Source: Chitinophaga sp. YR627 (GTDB lineage Bacteria; Bacteroidota; Bacteroidia; Chitinophagales; Chitinophagaceae). From it: a DNA stretch of 64,000 nucleotides. Shown here in pieces: positions 9,064 to 18,481 of the stretch (position 1 is the stretch's first letter; every line of letters begins with the position of its first letter). The position numbers were made by a program, and so were the translations under genes. The notes under the pieces are model-generated. The model was not told where the DNA came from. It searched no databases and saw only the letters and a list, made by a program, of their open reading frames with translations. The stretch lies in assembly GCF_900114995.1 (NCBI RefSeq), contig NZ_FOUX01000008.1, forward strand, positions 1-64,000. The letters are read 5' to 3'.

Positions 9064-9083
9064 CCTAAATTATAGTTAACGCA

Positions 9084-10184
9084 TTAAAGCGTCACAGCTC
9101 TCTGAATGATACCACCTGCAATCACATCATCGCCTTCATAGAAAACAGCAGACTGCCCTGGTGCAATTCCCTTCACATGTTCATAGAAGTTCACCTGCAC
9201 CTTACCATCCACATTATACAGATTGCTCAACGCACCTTTATCCTTATAACGGATCTTCGTGATCGCTTCCATCCCTTCAGGAATATAATCGTATTTGATC
9301 ATGTTCAGACCAGCAACAGTCATTTCATTTCTGTTCAGCTCATCTTCATTACCCAATACAACGGTATTCGTTTCAGGTATAATCTCTGTGACAAACACCG
9401 GACGGCCTAATGCAATATCCAGACCTTTACGCTGACCGATAGTATAGAAAGGGTAACCTTTATGATGGCCAACGATCGTACCATCTCTGAGTACGAAGTT
9501 ACCACCGTTCACCTGTTCTTCTAAACCATCTACTTTGCGTTTCAGGAATCCGCGGTAGTCATTGTCAGGCACAAAGCAAATTTCATAGCTCTCTGCTTTT
9601 TTCGCCAGTTCCGGATAACCGAAGTCAAACGCCATCTGGCGGATCTCGGTCTTACGGTATTGTCCTAAAGGAAGTATTGTACGGGCCAGCACATCCTGCT
9701 GTAAGCCCCATAATACGTAGCTCTGATCTTTCAGGTCATCAATACCTTTGCTGAGTATGTGGCGGCCATCCTGCTCTCTGATCTGAGCGTAGTGTCCTGT
9801 TGCAATAAAGGCACAGTCCATGGCGTCGGCACGCTTCATCAGCGCACGCCATTTAATATGGGTATTGCACAGAACGCAAGGATTTGGTGTGCGGCCTGCT
9901 ATGTATTCGTCAACAAAGTTATTAATAACAAAATCCCCGAACTCGTCTCTGATATCGAGCACGAAGTGCGGAAAACCGTGGTGTACGGCGGCTGCACGGG
10001 CATCATTAAAGGAATCCAGGTTACAGCACCCGGTTTCTTTCTTGCTGGAGCCGGCAGATGCGTAGTCCCAGGTTTTCATGGTGATACCCACCACTTCATA
10101 CCCTTGTTCATGCAGCATCAGGGCGGTAACGGTACTATCTATACCGCCGCTCATTGCTACCAGAACTTTACCATGTCTGCTCAT
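9084..10184 (-). CDS. mnmA: tRNA-specific 2-thiouridylase MnmA
   Basis: MnmA adds sulfur to wobble U34 of tRNAs for Lys, Glu and Gln, using ATP to adenylate the base and a persulfide relay. The 366-residue length is typical. The PP-loop SGGIDS lies at 12-17. The catalytic cysteines are C103 (NPCVLC) and C203 (SYEICFVPD). The C-terminal beta-barrel end (YEGDDVIAGGIIQRA) is complete. It is monocistronic, divergent from uxaB, with a possible -7 element TAATTTTG (10212-10205) but no clear TTG at -33. Confidence 0.96.
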   Translation of the reverse strand: MSRHGKVLVAMSGGIDSTVTALMLHEQGYEVVGITMKTWDYASAGSSKKETGCCNLDSFNDARAAAVHHGFPHFVLDIRDEFGDFVINNFVDEYIAGRTPNPCVLCNTHIKWRALMKRADAMDCAFIATGHYAQIREQDGRHILSKGIDDLKDQSYVLWGLQQDVLARTILPLGQYRKTEIRQMAFDFGYPELAKKAESYEICFVPDNDYRGFLKRKVDGLEEQVNGGNFVLRDGTIVGHHKGYPFYTIGQRKGLDIALGRPVFVTEIIPETNTVVLGNEDELNRNEMTVAGLNMIKYDYIPEGMEAITKIRYKDKGALSNLYNVDGKVQVNFYEHVKGIAPGQSAVFYEGDDVIAGGIIQRAVTL

Positions 10185-10364
10185 TGTTAATAATATTAAG
10201 TGCGCAAAATTACAGAAATTAGTCGAGACACCTCCCTGAGGGGGATATTATGACACGAATCGGAAAGAGGAAATCTTTTGGGAGTATTGAGTAATGGTTA
10301 TGGACTATCAGGGATTCGTTTTATATTTAGTCATCAGAGTTCTGCGTTTATTAAAAAACCTAAT

Positions 10365-11870
10365 ATGTTACCTATTTTAAATAAGGCTCATGTATTGAAG
10401 CATCCGGAGTTGGGGGTGTCAGAGGGCTATTTCGAGTTTCCAGAAAGAATTTTACAGTTCGGGACCGGTGTTTTGCTGAGGGGCCTGGTGGATTATCTGG
10501 TGGATAAAGCCAATAAACAGGGCGTTTATCAGGGAAGGATCGTAGTGGTGAAGTCCACCGGAGGCGATACAACCGAATTCAGCCAACAGGATAACCTGTT
10601 CACAACCAATATAAAGGGCGTTTCACAGGGAGAACTGGTGAATCAGGTACTGATCAATGCTTCTATTAGCCGGGTTCTGCAATCGAATGCAGATTGGGAA
10701 TTGGTATTACAGGCTGTACGGCAACCGGCATTGCAAACCATTATATCGAATACAACAGAGGTAGGTATACAATATGTGGAGGAGAAAATAGACGGCGTAC
10801 CTTCCTCATTCCCCGGAAAACTACTGGCAGTACTCTGGGAGCGTTTCCAGTACTTTAAGGGCGCCTCTCATACCGGTTTTGTCATCGTACCGACAGAACT
10901 GGTGGTCAATAACGGCCAGCTGCTAAAGGAAATTGTGCTGAAACTGGCCGCTTATAACCGGCTACCAGCTGCTTTCCTGCAATGGATAGCGGAAGATAAC
11001 CATTTTTGCAGCTCCCTGGTGGACAGGATCGTTCCGGGTAAACCAAAGGAACTGGCCGCACTGGAAGAAAAAGCAGGTTATACAGATGGATTGTGGATAG
11101 ATACGGAGCCTTACCTGTTATGGGCAATTGAGGGGGATGAAAGGGTGAAAGGTCTCCTGGGTTTCCATCAGACGGACAGCAGGATGCTGATCGCAAAGGA
11201 TATCACCCCATTCCGTGAACAGAAACTGCGTATCCTGAATGGAAGTCATACGATATCCGTACCGCTGGGATACCTGAGCGGTCTGAACATCGTACTGGAA
11301 TGTATGGAAGATGCCAATATGCGCGCCTTTTTCCGTACCGTTATACTGGAAGAGATCTTACCGACGATAAAGGATATTTGTCCGCAGGCACCTGCATTCG
11401 CAGAAGACGTACTGGATCGTTTTGCCAATCCGAATATTGCACATAAACTGCTGAGTATTACCTTCCAGGAAAGTATGAAGATGAATGCCAGGAATGTGAA
11501 GACGATCGTGCGTTATCATGAGAAGTTCCAGACATTGCCGGCCAGTATGTGTCTGGGATTTGCGGCGATGCTGCTGTTCCTGCGTCCGGAAAAGTTGGAT
11601 AACGGACAATACTCCGGACAGCGGAACGAAGAATACTATACCATTACAGATGATAATATCGCCATCTTTGCGGAGTACTGGTCACAGGTAACCGGCAGAG
11701 GGGGAGACGCTATCGCGAAGATGGTACAGGCCATCAGTGCAGATCAGCGTTTGTGGGAAGCCGACCTTTCACAGATACCGGGATTTGCAGATGCCGTAAC
11801 TGCACATTTGCAGGGCATGTTGCAGGAGGGGGTAAAGTCGTATGCAGACAGCTACAGTAAAGTATTATAA
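10365..11870 (+). CDS. uxaB: tagaturonate reductase (altronate oxidoreductase)
   Basis: UxaB reduces tagaturonate to altronate with NADH, the second step of galacturonate breakdown. The start is ATG 10365 (MLPILNKAHV); the frame extends upstream to 10278 but those residues lack resemblance. The 501-residue product has the polyol-dehydrogenase layout: N-terminal Rossmann part with LQFGTGVLLRGLVDYL near 35-50, EVGIQY, the LVDRIVPGKP motif near 222, and the C-terminal helical domain with KLRILNGSHT near 290, the catalytic Lys region. It is first in a tight co-directional run uxaB-uxaC-kdgK-eda (gaps 15, 12 and 2 bases). Confidence 0.92.
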   Translation: MLPILNKAHVLKHPELGVSEGYFEFPERILQFGTGVLLRGLVDYLVDKANKQGVYQGRIVVVKSTGGDTTEFSQQDNLFTTNIKGVSQGELVNQVLINASISRVLQSNADWELVLQAVRQPALQTIISNTTEVGIQYVEEKIDGVPSSFPGKLLAVLWERFQYFKGASHTGFVIVPTELVVNNGQLLKEIVLKLAAYNRLPAAFLQWIAEDNHFCSSLVDRIVPGKPKELAALEEKAGYTDGLWIDTEPYLLWAIEGDERVKGLLGFHQTDSRMLIAKDITPFREQKLRILNGSHTISVPLGYLSGLNIVLECMEDANMRAFFRTVILEEILPTIKDICPQAPAFAEDVLDRFANPNIAHKLLSITFQESMKMNARNVKTIVRYHEKFQTLPASMCLGFAAMLLFLRPEKLDNGQYSGQRNEEYYTITDDNIAIFAEYWSQVTGRGGDAIAKMVQAISADQRLWEADLSQIPGFADAVTAHLQGMLQEGVKSYADSYSKVL

Positions 11871-11885
11871 GGAACCAGAACGTTT

Positions 11886-13280
11886 ATGAAACAATTCTTA
11901 GATGCTGACTTTCTGTTGCAGACAGAAACAGCCAGACAGTTATTCCACGATTATGCCAAAGAGATGCCTGTCATCGACTATCATAATCACCTGCCTCCTG
12001 ATGAAATAGCCAGTAACCGTCAGTTTGAAAATCTGACTGCGATGTGGCTGAAAGGCGACCACTATAAATGGCGCGCTATGCGTGCAAACGGGGTCGCAGA
12101 AGAGGATATTACCGGTTCGGCGGATGATTATACCAAGTTTAAACGATGGGCGGAAACGGTGCCTTATACGATGCGTAATCCACTATACCACTGGACGCAT
12201 ATGGAGCTGCTGAATCCATTCGGCGTAAAGCAGCAGCTGGATGGTAACAGTGCGGAATCCATCTATCAGCATTGTCAGGAACAGCTGCCGCAATGGACTA
12301 CCCAGGCGTTGTTACAGCATTTTAAAGTTGACACATTGTGTACCACAGATGATCCCTGTGATACATTAGAATATCATAAAATTATCAGTCAGTCTGGTTT
12401 TAAAGTACGCGTACTGCCTACTTTCAGACCAGATAAGGCGATCGGCGTGGAAGACGTAGCAGGTTTCAATGCTTATGCAGATAAGCTGGGTGCGGCAGCC
12501 GGGATGAATACAGATACTTATGCACAGTTTATAGCTGCCCTGCGTAACCGGCATGATTACTTTCATGAACATGGTGGCCGTCTGGCAGACCACGGACTGA
12601 GTACATTTTATGCAGGTAGTTTTACGGAGGAAGGCCTGAATGTTACTTACGCGAAACTGCGGAAAGGACAGGCGCTGACGCCGGAAGAAGCAGATGCATT
12701 TAAAGCAGGTACCTTACATTTTATCTGCGAATGGCATCATGAGCGCGGATGGGTACAACAGTTCCATATTGGTGCGATCAGGAATAATAACAGCCGTTTG
12801 CTGAGCCGCATAGGCGCAGATGCCGGTGTGGATTCTATCGGCGACTGGCAGGTGGCACAGGCAATGTCTGTGTTTTTCGACAGACTGGATAAGGTGGATA
12901 AACTGGCGAAGACAGTGGTATACAATCTTAATCCTGCGTATAATGAAGTATTCGCAACAATGATCGGAAATTTCCAGGATGGCACTGTACCAGGTAAGAT
13001 GCAGTTTGGTTCCGGCTGGTGGTTCCTCGACCAGAAAGATGGTATGGAAAAGCAGATCAATACGTTGAGTAACATGGGATTACTGAGCAGATTTGTAGGG
13101 ATGCTGACAGATTCAAGAAGTTTTCTTTCTTATTCCCGCCATGAATATTTTCGCCGTATTTTGTGTAACCTCATCGGTAATGATGTCGAGAACGGAGAGC
13201 TGCCGGCAGATATTAAATGGCTGGGCAAAATGGTGCAGGACATCAGTTATAACAATGCCAGATCGTATTTCGGATTTTAG
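11886..13280 (+). CDS. uxaC: uronate isomerase
   Basis: UxaC interconverts galacturonate and tagaturonate, and glucuronate and fructuronate. The 464-residue length is normal. It belongs to the amidohydrolase superfamily: the IDYHNHLPP metal motif is at about 31-39, and the C-terminal LTDSRSFLSYSRHEYFRR is a strong family signature. It lies 15 bases after uxaB. In this operon only UxaB (not mannonate-specific UxuB) is present, pointing to galacturonate as the main substrate. Confidence 0.95.
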   Translation: MKQFLDADFLLQTETARQLFHDYAKEMPVIDYHNHLPPDEIASNRQFENLTAMWLKGDHYKWRAMRANGVAEEDITGSADDYTKFKRWAETVPYTMRNPLYHWTHMELLNPFGVKQQLDGNSAESIYQHCQEQLPQWTTQALLQHFKVDTLCTTDDPCDTLEYHKIISQSGFKVRVLPTFRPDKAIGVEDVAGFNAYADKLGAAAGMNTDTYAQFIAALRNRHDYFHEHGGRLADHGLSTFYAGSFTEEGLNVTYAKLRKGQALTPEEADAFKAGTLHFICEWHHERGWVQQFHIGAIRNNNSRLLSRIGADAGVDSIGDWQVAQAMSVFFDRLDKVDKLAKTVVYNLNPAYNEVFATMIGNFQDGTVPGKMQFGSGWWFLDQKDGMEKQINTLSNMGLLSRFVGMLTDSRSFLSYSRHEYFRRILCNLIGNDVENGELPADIKWLGKMVQDISYNNARSYFGF

Positions 13281-13292
13281 ACCCTACAAAGC

Positions 13293-14291
13293 ATGAAGCC
13301 AGTTAAAGTTATTTCGTTTGGAGAGATATTATTGCGCCTGTCACCGGAGTGGAACAATCACAGCGCAGCCCTGTATGTAGGTGGTGCAGAAGCCAATGTG
13401 GCCGCGGCACTTGCACGCTGGGGTACACCGGTGTCTTATATCAGTAAAGCGCCTGATAATGGTATTGCCACGCAGGTGCTGGAGCAGCTGGAATCGCTGG
13501 GGGTAGCGACAGACCGTATGCTGAAAGGTGGTGACCGTATCGGTATTTATTACCTGGAACAGGGCACTGATCTGAAGAATGCAGGGGTAGTGTATGATAG
13601 AAAATATTCTTCCTTTAGTCAGCTGGAACCCGGTACAGTGGATTGGGATAGTCTGCTGGGAGACGCTGAATGGTTCCACTGGAGCGCATTGACGCCTGCA
13701 TTGAATGAAAATACGGCAGCAATTTGTAAAGAAGTACTGGAAGCCGCATCAAGAAAAGGCCTGAAGATATCCACAGATCTGAACTATCGCAGTAAGCTGT
13801 GGCAATACGGAAAACAACCTTTCGCAGTCATGCCGGAACTGGTGCAGTATTGCGATGTGGTAATGGGAAATATCTGGGCCGCACATCAGATGCTGGATAC
13901 CGCATTAAATACAGTGGCACTGGAAACGGCGACGAAAGAGACTTATCTGGCAGAAGCTGCATCCGTAGCAAAAGAAATTACAGAGAAGTTCCCGCGTTGT
14001 AAACAGGTGGCATTTACATTCCGGTTTTCCAATGCATTTACACATAACCTGTATTATGCTACCTGGTATGAGGGCGGCGAACTGAAAGTATCAAAGCAGT
14101 ATGAAACCAATGAAGTGGTGGATCGTGTGGGAAGTGGAGATAGTTTCATGGCAGGCCTGATACATGGACAGGTGAGTGGAATGGATGCGCAGCAGACCAT
14201 CTCATTTGCAGCCGCAGCAGCATGGTCCAAATTATTCCTGAAAGGAGATTTTAATTTAACTGATAAAGCAGACATCTTAAAACTGATATAG
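13293..14291 (+). CDS. kdgK: 2-keto-3-deoxygluconate kinase (PfkB family)
   Basis: Phosphorylates 2-keto-3-deoxygluconate (KDG) to KDPG with ATP. The 332-residue PfkB-type sugar kinase has the N-terminal signature (FGEILLRLSP, then GGAEANVAAALARWG) and the C-terminal ATP/catalytic motif VVDRVGSGDSFMAGL near 278-292, whose Asp is the expected base. It sits between uxaC and eda, 2 bases from the latter, so translation is probably coupled. Confidence 0.93.
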   Translation: MKPVKVISFGEILLRLSPEWNNHSAALYVGGAEANVAAALARWGTPVSYISKAPDNGIATQVLEQLESLGVATDRMLKGGDRIGIYYLEQGTDLKNAGVVYDRKYSSFSQLEPGTVDWDSLLGDAEWFHWSALTPALNENTAAICKEVLEAASRKGLKISTDLNYRSKLWQYGKQPFAVMPELVQYCDVVMGNIWAAHQMLDTALNTVALETATKETYLAEAASVAKEITEKFPRCKQVAFTFRFSNAFTHNLYYATWYEGGELKVSKQYETNEVVDRVGSGDSFMAGLIHGQVSGMDAQQTISFAAAAAWSKLFLKGDFNLTDKADILKLI

Positions 14292-14293
14292 AC

Positions 14294-14956
14294 ATGGCAG
14301 TACCAGCAGCAGAGATCATTGCAGCATTTGAACGTAGTAAAGCAATACCGGTATTTTATCATGATGATGCCGCCGTATGTATACAGGTATTACAGGCCTG
14401 CTATGATGCGGGTATCCGCGTGTTTGAGTTTACCAACCGTGGTGAAAATGCGAAGCGCAACTTTACCGCGATGCGCGAACATAAAATACTGTCCATGCCT
14501 GATATGTACCTGGGTATCGGTACGATCAAAGTAGCGGAAGATGTAAAGGCATTTGCACGTCAGGGAGCGGATTTTATTGTAAGTCCGATCATCGATGCCA
14601 GTGTAGCCGAAAGTTGCCGGGAAGAGAATATTGTGTGGATACCCGGTTGTATGACACCATCAGAAATTGCTATTGCAGAGAAATATGAAGCACCGTTAAC
14701 CAAACTGTTTCCCGGAAACGTATTAGGACCTGGTTTTGTGAAGGCGATCAAACCTTTGTTTCCGAAGATGAAGTTTATGCCGACCGGTGGAGTAGAACCG
14801 ACCAAAGAGAGTATCAAATCCTGGCTGGATGCGGGCGTAGTGTGTGTGGGTATGGGCTCCAACCTGCTGAATAAGGAGCTGATCGATAAGAAGGACTGGG
14901 CAGCGCTGAAAGTACAGTTAACAGCGCTGGTGAAACTGATCCAGGAAGTAGCGTAA
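14294..14956 (+). CDS. eda: KDPG aldolase
   Basis: Cleaves KDPG to pyruvate and glyceraldehyde-3-phosphate, the last step of the pathway encoded here. 220 residues, a TIM-barrel class I aldolase. The catalytic pair of the family is present: E45 (VFEFTNRG) and the Schiff-base Lys K137 (LTKLFPGN). The phosphate-binding end (MPTGGVEP) is also clear. It is the last gene of the uxaB operon; a GC-rich imperfect hairpin without a T run follows at about 14963-14990. Confidence 0.93.
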   Translation: MAVPAAEIIAAFERSKAIPVFYHDDAAVCIQVLQACYDAGIRVFEFTNRGENAKRNFTAMREHKILSMPDMYLGIGTIKVAEDVKAFARQGADFIVSPIIDASVAESCREENIVWIPGCMTPSEIAIAEKYEAPLTKLFPGNVLGPGFVKAIKPLFPKMKFMPTGGVEPTKESIKSWLDAGVVCVGMGSNLLNKELIDKKDWAALKVQLTALVKLIQEVA

Positions 14957-15079
14957 TAGTAGTGCCGGGCGGTGCTTTGAGCAGCCGCCGGAAATAAGGT
15001 CTCAACTTTAATTAGTAATCATTTATCAACGTTTGTAATAAAGTCTGCATATGCAAATTGTATAGCAGGCAATATTATA

Positions 15080-15093
15080 TGCAAACGTTTGCA
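15080..15093. promoter_or_regulatory. LacI-type operator upstream of exuT
   Basis: Perfect 14-bp palindrome TGCAAACGTTTGCA, a typical LacI/GalR-family operator with central CG. Its TTTG half (15088-15091) also serves as the predicted -33 element, so bound repressor would occlude RNA polymerase. Likely ligand is the LacI-family regulator encoded at 21379-22446. Confidence 0.8.
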
Positions 15094-15119
15094 TTATTCG
15101 ACAGAGTGTTGTAAATTGA
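15088..15119 (+). promoter_or_regulatory. predicted exuT promoter
   Basis: TTTG at 15088-15091, a 20-base spacer, then TAAATTGA at 15112-15119 (TAnnTTTG with two mismatches). Same geometry as at kduI. Confidence 0.5.
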
Positions 15120-15140
15120 TAACACTTTATAAATTCCAAA

Positions 15141-16505
15141 ATGAAAGGCATGGATTCCACTAAAATTGGCAAATATCGCTGGAGCATTTGTGCATTGCTC
15201 TTTTTTGCTACGACTATCAACTATATAGACCGACAGGTGATTGGTTTGTTAAAGCCTATATTATCAGACCAGTTTGAATGGACAGAGAAGGATTTTGGCG
15301 GAATGATGTCTGCATTTTCAGCTGCTTATGCGGTTGGTTTGCTGGTATTTGGTCGTCTGGTCGATAAGATCGGTACCAAGATGGGCTATATTTTGTCCAT
15401 TGTGGTATGGAGTTTTGCTGCGATGGGACATGCGCTGGCCAAGACGACCATGGGTTTTGGTATAGCACGTGTATTACTGGGACTGGGTGAATCCGGCAAC
15501 TTTCCTGTAGCGATCAAAACAGTAGCAGAATGGTTCCCTAAAAAGGAACGTGCACTGGCAACCGGTATATTCAATTCCGGTGCGAATATAGGGGCCGTAA
15601 TAGCGCCTATAGTAGTTCCCTGGCTGGCGGGTACCTACGGTTGGCAACATGCCTTTATATGGACTGGTATTATCGGTTTTGCGTGGCTGGTATTCTGGGT
15701 CTTCATGTATGAGATCCCTGCCCGTCATAAGAAACTGACACAGGCGGAATTTGATTATATCCATAGTGATGATGTAGCACATACAGTGGCAGACGGAGAA
15801 ATTCCTGATGGCGTAAAACCTGTTACACCTGCTGCTGTAGCAGCCGCCAGTACACCACCTGAAAAGAAGAGTGTCAGCTGGACGAAACTGCTGGGTGTGA
15901 GACAGACATGGGCGTTTGTATTTGGTAAACTGCTGACGGATCCTATCTGGTGGTTCTTTCTGTTCTGGTTACCTTCTTACTTTGCTACTACCTTCAACCT
16001 TGATTTCAAGAAACCCAACTTACAGTTATTCGTGATCTATACAGCCACTACGGTGGGTAGTATTGGTGGTGGATATCTTTCCTCCTGGCTGATCAACAAA
16101 GGCTGGCCGGTATTCAGGGCACGTAAAACCTCCATGCTGTTATTTGCGATCTGTGTGGTGCCGATCATGTTTGCAAAGAGTACAAATAATATATGGGTAG
16201 TGGTAGGACTGATCAGTTTAGCGGCTGCCGCACACCAGGCATGGTCTGCCAATATATTCACAACAGCATCAGATATGTTCCCTAAACATGCGGTAAGTTC
16301 TGTGGTAGGTATCGGTGGTATGGCGGGTTCTATTGGCGGTAGCCTGTTCCCGATATTCGCGGGCTTCCTGCTGGACTATTATAAAGAGCAGGGAAACATT
16401 GGTACGGGGTATAATATCCTCTTCCTGATAAGCGGATCGATGTATCTGCTGGCGTGGCTGATCATGCACCTGTTTGCACCGAAAATGGAACAGGTGAAGC
16501 TTTAG
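15141..16505 (+). CDS. exuT: hexuronate transporter, MFS (ExuT type)
   Basis: Predicted inner-membrane symporter for galacturonate and glucuronate. The 454-residue protein has about 12 hydrophobic segments, with the ACS/ExuT-family signature FATTINYIDRQVIGLLKP at about 22-39 and GLGESGNFPVAIKTVAEWFP near 115-134. A hydrophilic central loop (about 200-255) separates the two halves. A second ATG three codons in (15150) is possible as start. It has its own operator-controlled promoter although it follows eda. Confidence 0.9.
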   Translation: MKGMDSTKIGKYRWSICALLFFATTINYIDRQVIGLLKPILSDQFEWTEKDFGGMMSAFSAAYAVGLLVFGRLVDKIGTKMGYILSIVVWSFAAMGHALAKTTMGFGIARVLLGLGESGNFPVAIKTVAEWFPKKERALATGIFNSGANIGAVIAPIVVPWLAGTYGWQHAFIWTGIIGFAWLVFWVFMYEIPARHKKLTQAEFDYIHSDDVAHTVADGEIPDGVKPVTPAAVAAASTPPEKKSVSWTKLLGVRQTWAFVFGKLLTDPIWWFFLFWLPSYFATTFNLDFKKPNLQLFVIYTATTVGSIGGGYLSSWLINKGWPVFRARKTSMLLFAICVVPIMFAKSTNNIWVVVGLISLAAAAHQAWSANIFTTASDMFPKHAVSSVVGIGGMAGSIGGSLFPIFAGFLLDYYKEQGNIGTGYNILFLISGSMYLLAWLIMHLFAPKMEQVKL

Positions 16506-16570
16506 CGCCGGAGGCGCTAAAGCCAATTAGGAATTAAGAATTAAGAATTCGCTCTCAAGCATCAGACAAT

Positions 16571-16616
16571 AAATAAAATGGGCTCCTGGTCAATTGACAG
16601 GGAGCCCATTTTATTT
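16571..16616. terminator. bidirectional terminator between exuT and uxaA
   Basis: Perfect 16-bp arms (16571-16586 and 16601-16616), AAATAAAATGGGCTCC and its complement, around a loop that itself contains the palindrome GTCAATTGAC. AT-rich arm ends give T-rich tails in both directions, serving the convergent exuT and uxaA. Two further small hairpins flank it: 16503-16519, and 16650-16676, the latter overlapping the uxaA stop. Confidence 0.8.
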
Positions 16617-16665
16617 ATGAGAATGTCTATTAGTATTTAATTCCTAATTAGTCTTTAGCCAAAGG

Positions 16666-18312
16666 CTAAAGACTAACGCCGCGTTTCCATGGAATAAAAT
16701 CATCCTGGTTCAGCAGTTCCGCTTTGGTTTTTACTTCTCCGCTGGCAGTCTGGATAACGTATTCCAGGATCTCTTCACCCATTTCTTCAATAGACTTTTC
16801 CCCACTGATGATCGTACCGGTGTTGATATCGATGATATCCGGCATACGCTTCGCCAGTTTGGTATTGGTAGCCAGTTTCAGGACAGGAGCGATCGGGTTG
16901 CCGGTAGGCGTACCCAGACCAGTTGTGAAGAGTACTACGTTTGCGCCGGAGCCTACTTCAGCGGAAGTGGATTCCACGTCATTACCAGGGGTGCAGAGGA
17001 GATTCAGACCTGGTTTGGTAACGTATTCGGTATAGTCGAGTACATCTACTACAGGAGAGATACCGCCTTTTTTAGCAGCGCCTGCTGACTTGATCGCATC
17101 GGTAATGAGACCATCTTTGATATTGCCCGGAGATGGATTCATGTAGAAGCCGGAGCCTACAGATTCCGCCTGACTTTCGTATGCCCGCATAATGCGGATG
17201 AATTTATCAGAAGTATCTTTTTCTACACAACGGTTGATCAGTTCCTGTTCCACACCACAAAGTTCAGGGAACTCGGAGAGGATGGAAGCGCCACCTAATG
17301 CAACGATCAGGTCGGAAGTATGACCAACTGCAGGGTTGGCGGAGATGCCGGAGAATCCGTCAGAACCACCGCATTCCAGACCGATCACCAGTTTAGACAG
17401 CGGACTTGGCTGACGAGGCTGTTTATCTGCTTCGATCAGGGCCATGAAGGTGTCTCTGATGGCGTCGGACAGCATATCAAATTCTGAGGAACTTTTCTGT
17501 TGTTCGAACACCAGTACAGGTTTATCGAATGCCGGGTTCAGTTTCTGCAGCGCGTCTTTCAGGATAGATACCTGTGCGTGCTGACAGCCCAGACTTAACA
17601 CTGTTGCACCAGCTACGTTTGGATGGTGGATATAACCAGCAAGCAGTGCACAGAGCGCGTCTGAGTCCTGACGTGTGCCACCACAACCGCCTTCGTGCAT
17701 GAGGAATTTCACCCCATCGATATTAGAGAAAACGGTGTTACGTTTGGTGTTATCCGTTACAGGCGTTGCCTTATAAGTTTTGATAGCATTTAGATCGCCG
17801 CTTTTGTATAATGATACCAGGTCCTGCACCTGCTCATTGTACACTTCGGTAGGAGCGAAGCCCAGTCCTTTTTCGAAAGCGGTTTTGATCACGCTCACAT
17901 TACGGTTTTCGCAGAATACCATGGGGATCACTAACCAGTAGTTACGTGTACCTACCTGTCCGTCTTTACGCGGATAGCCCATAAAGGTGCGGTCTTTCCA
18001 TTTGCTGACGTCAGGTTTTTGCCATTCTACACTACCTTCTTTTTCGTGAAAAGCGTTTGCATCGTGCTGGATATTGACGGTGGTGATGAGTTCACCTTTG
18101 AGGATAGGCGCATTCGCTTTACCAACGAGTACACCGTACATAGTAATAGGATCGCCGGTTTGTATGTCGGTGATCATGAATTTATGCTTAGCCGGAACTT
18201 CCTTGAGTAAAGTAATTGTGGAACCATTAAAACCGACTTCTGTACCCTGTGGGAGGTCCTGCAGGGCGACAAGTACATTATCGTCGGGATGTATTTGTAG
18301 AAAAGTGTTCAT
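16666..18312 (-). CDS. uxaA: altronate dehydratase
   Basis: UxaA dehydrates D-altronate to KDG, joining the galacturonate branch to kdgK/eda. The 548-residue protein begins with a SAF domain (HPDDNVLVALQDLPQGTEV, about 8-26), followed by a linker and the large C-terminal catalytic domain with GYPRKDGQVGTRNYW near 117, HEGGCGGTRQDSD near 207 and GLECGGSDGFSG near 314, Cys/His motifs suited to metal binding. It is convergent with exuT and divergent from kduI, whose 274-bp intergenic region contains the LacI-type operator. Confidence 0.94.
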   Translation of the reverse strand: MNTFLQIHPDDNVLVALQDLPQGTEVGFNGSTITLLKEVPAKHKFMITDIQTGDPITMYGVLVGKANAPILKGELITTVNIQHDANAFHEKEGSVEWQKPDVSKWKDRTFMGYPRKDGQVGTRNYWLVIPMVFCENRNVSVIKTAFEKGLGFAPTEVYNEQVQDLVSLYKSGDLNAIKTYKATPVTDNTKRNTVFSNIDGVKFLMHEGGCGGTRQDSDALCALLAGYIHHPNVAGATVLSLGCQHAQVSILKDALQKLNPAFDKPVLVFEQQKSSSEFDMLSDAIRDTFMALIEADKQPRQPSPLSKLVIGLECGGSDGFSGISANPAVGHTSDLIVALGGASILSEFPELCGVEQELINRCVEKDTSDKFIRIMRAYESQAESVGSGFYMNPSPGNIKDGLITDAIKSAGAAKKGGISPVVDVLDYTEYVTKPGLNLLCTPGNDVESTSAEVGSGANVVLFTTGLGTPTGNPIAPVLKLATNTKLAKRMPDIIDINTGTIISGEKSIEEMGEEILEYVIQTASGEVKTKAELLNQDDFIPWKRGVSL

Positions 18313-18413
18313 AATAAGCTAAAGTATGAAATAACCCTACCCGCTGTTAATACTAAAATCTTAATCCTTGATAAGATTTTGCCTTTGAAACGGTCAGGAT
18401 AGTATCATTGTTT

Positions 18414-18429
18414 GCTAAAACATTTTAGC
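18414..18429. promoter_or_regulatory. second palindrome between uxaA and kduI
   Basis: GCTAAAACATTTTAGC, 7-bp perfect arms with a 2-base centre, lies 39 bp from the LacI-type operator in the same divergent region. It could be a site for another regulator such as a CRP-like or AraC-type protein. A 9-bp hairpin (AAAATCTTA, 18355-18363 with 18372-18380) lies still closer to uxaA. Confidence 0.45.
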
Positions 18430-18467
18430 GATAGAAGTTTAGCAGTTCCGGGTTTGCCGGTATTTTA

Positions 18468-18481
18468 TGCAAACGTTTGCA
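18468..18481. promoter_or_regulatory. LacI-type operator between uxaA and kduI
   Basis: A second perfect copy of TGCAAACGTTTGCA, identical to that at exuT. It is 106 bases before the kduI start and about 155 before uxaA. Its TTTG (18476-18479) fits the -33 position of the kduI promoter; in the uxaA direction no -7 element lies at the matching distance, so direct repression is clearest for the kduI operon. Confidence 0.8.

Noticed and set aside
18042-18056. GCGTTTGCA inside uxaA resembling a LacI half-site
   Set aside because: Only one half of the palindrome is present and it is within coding sequence far from any promoter.
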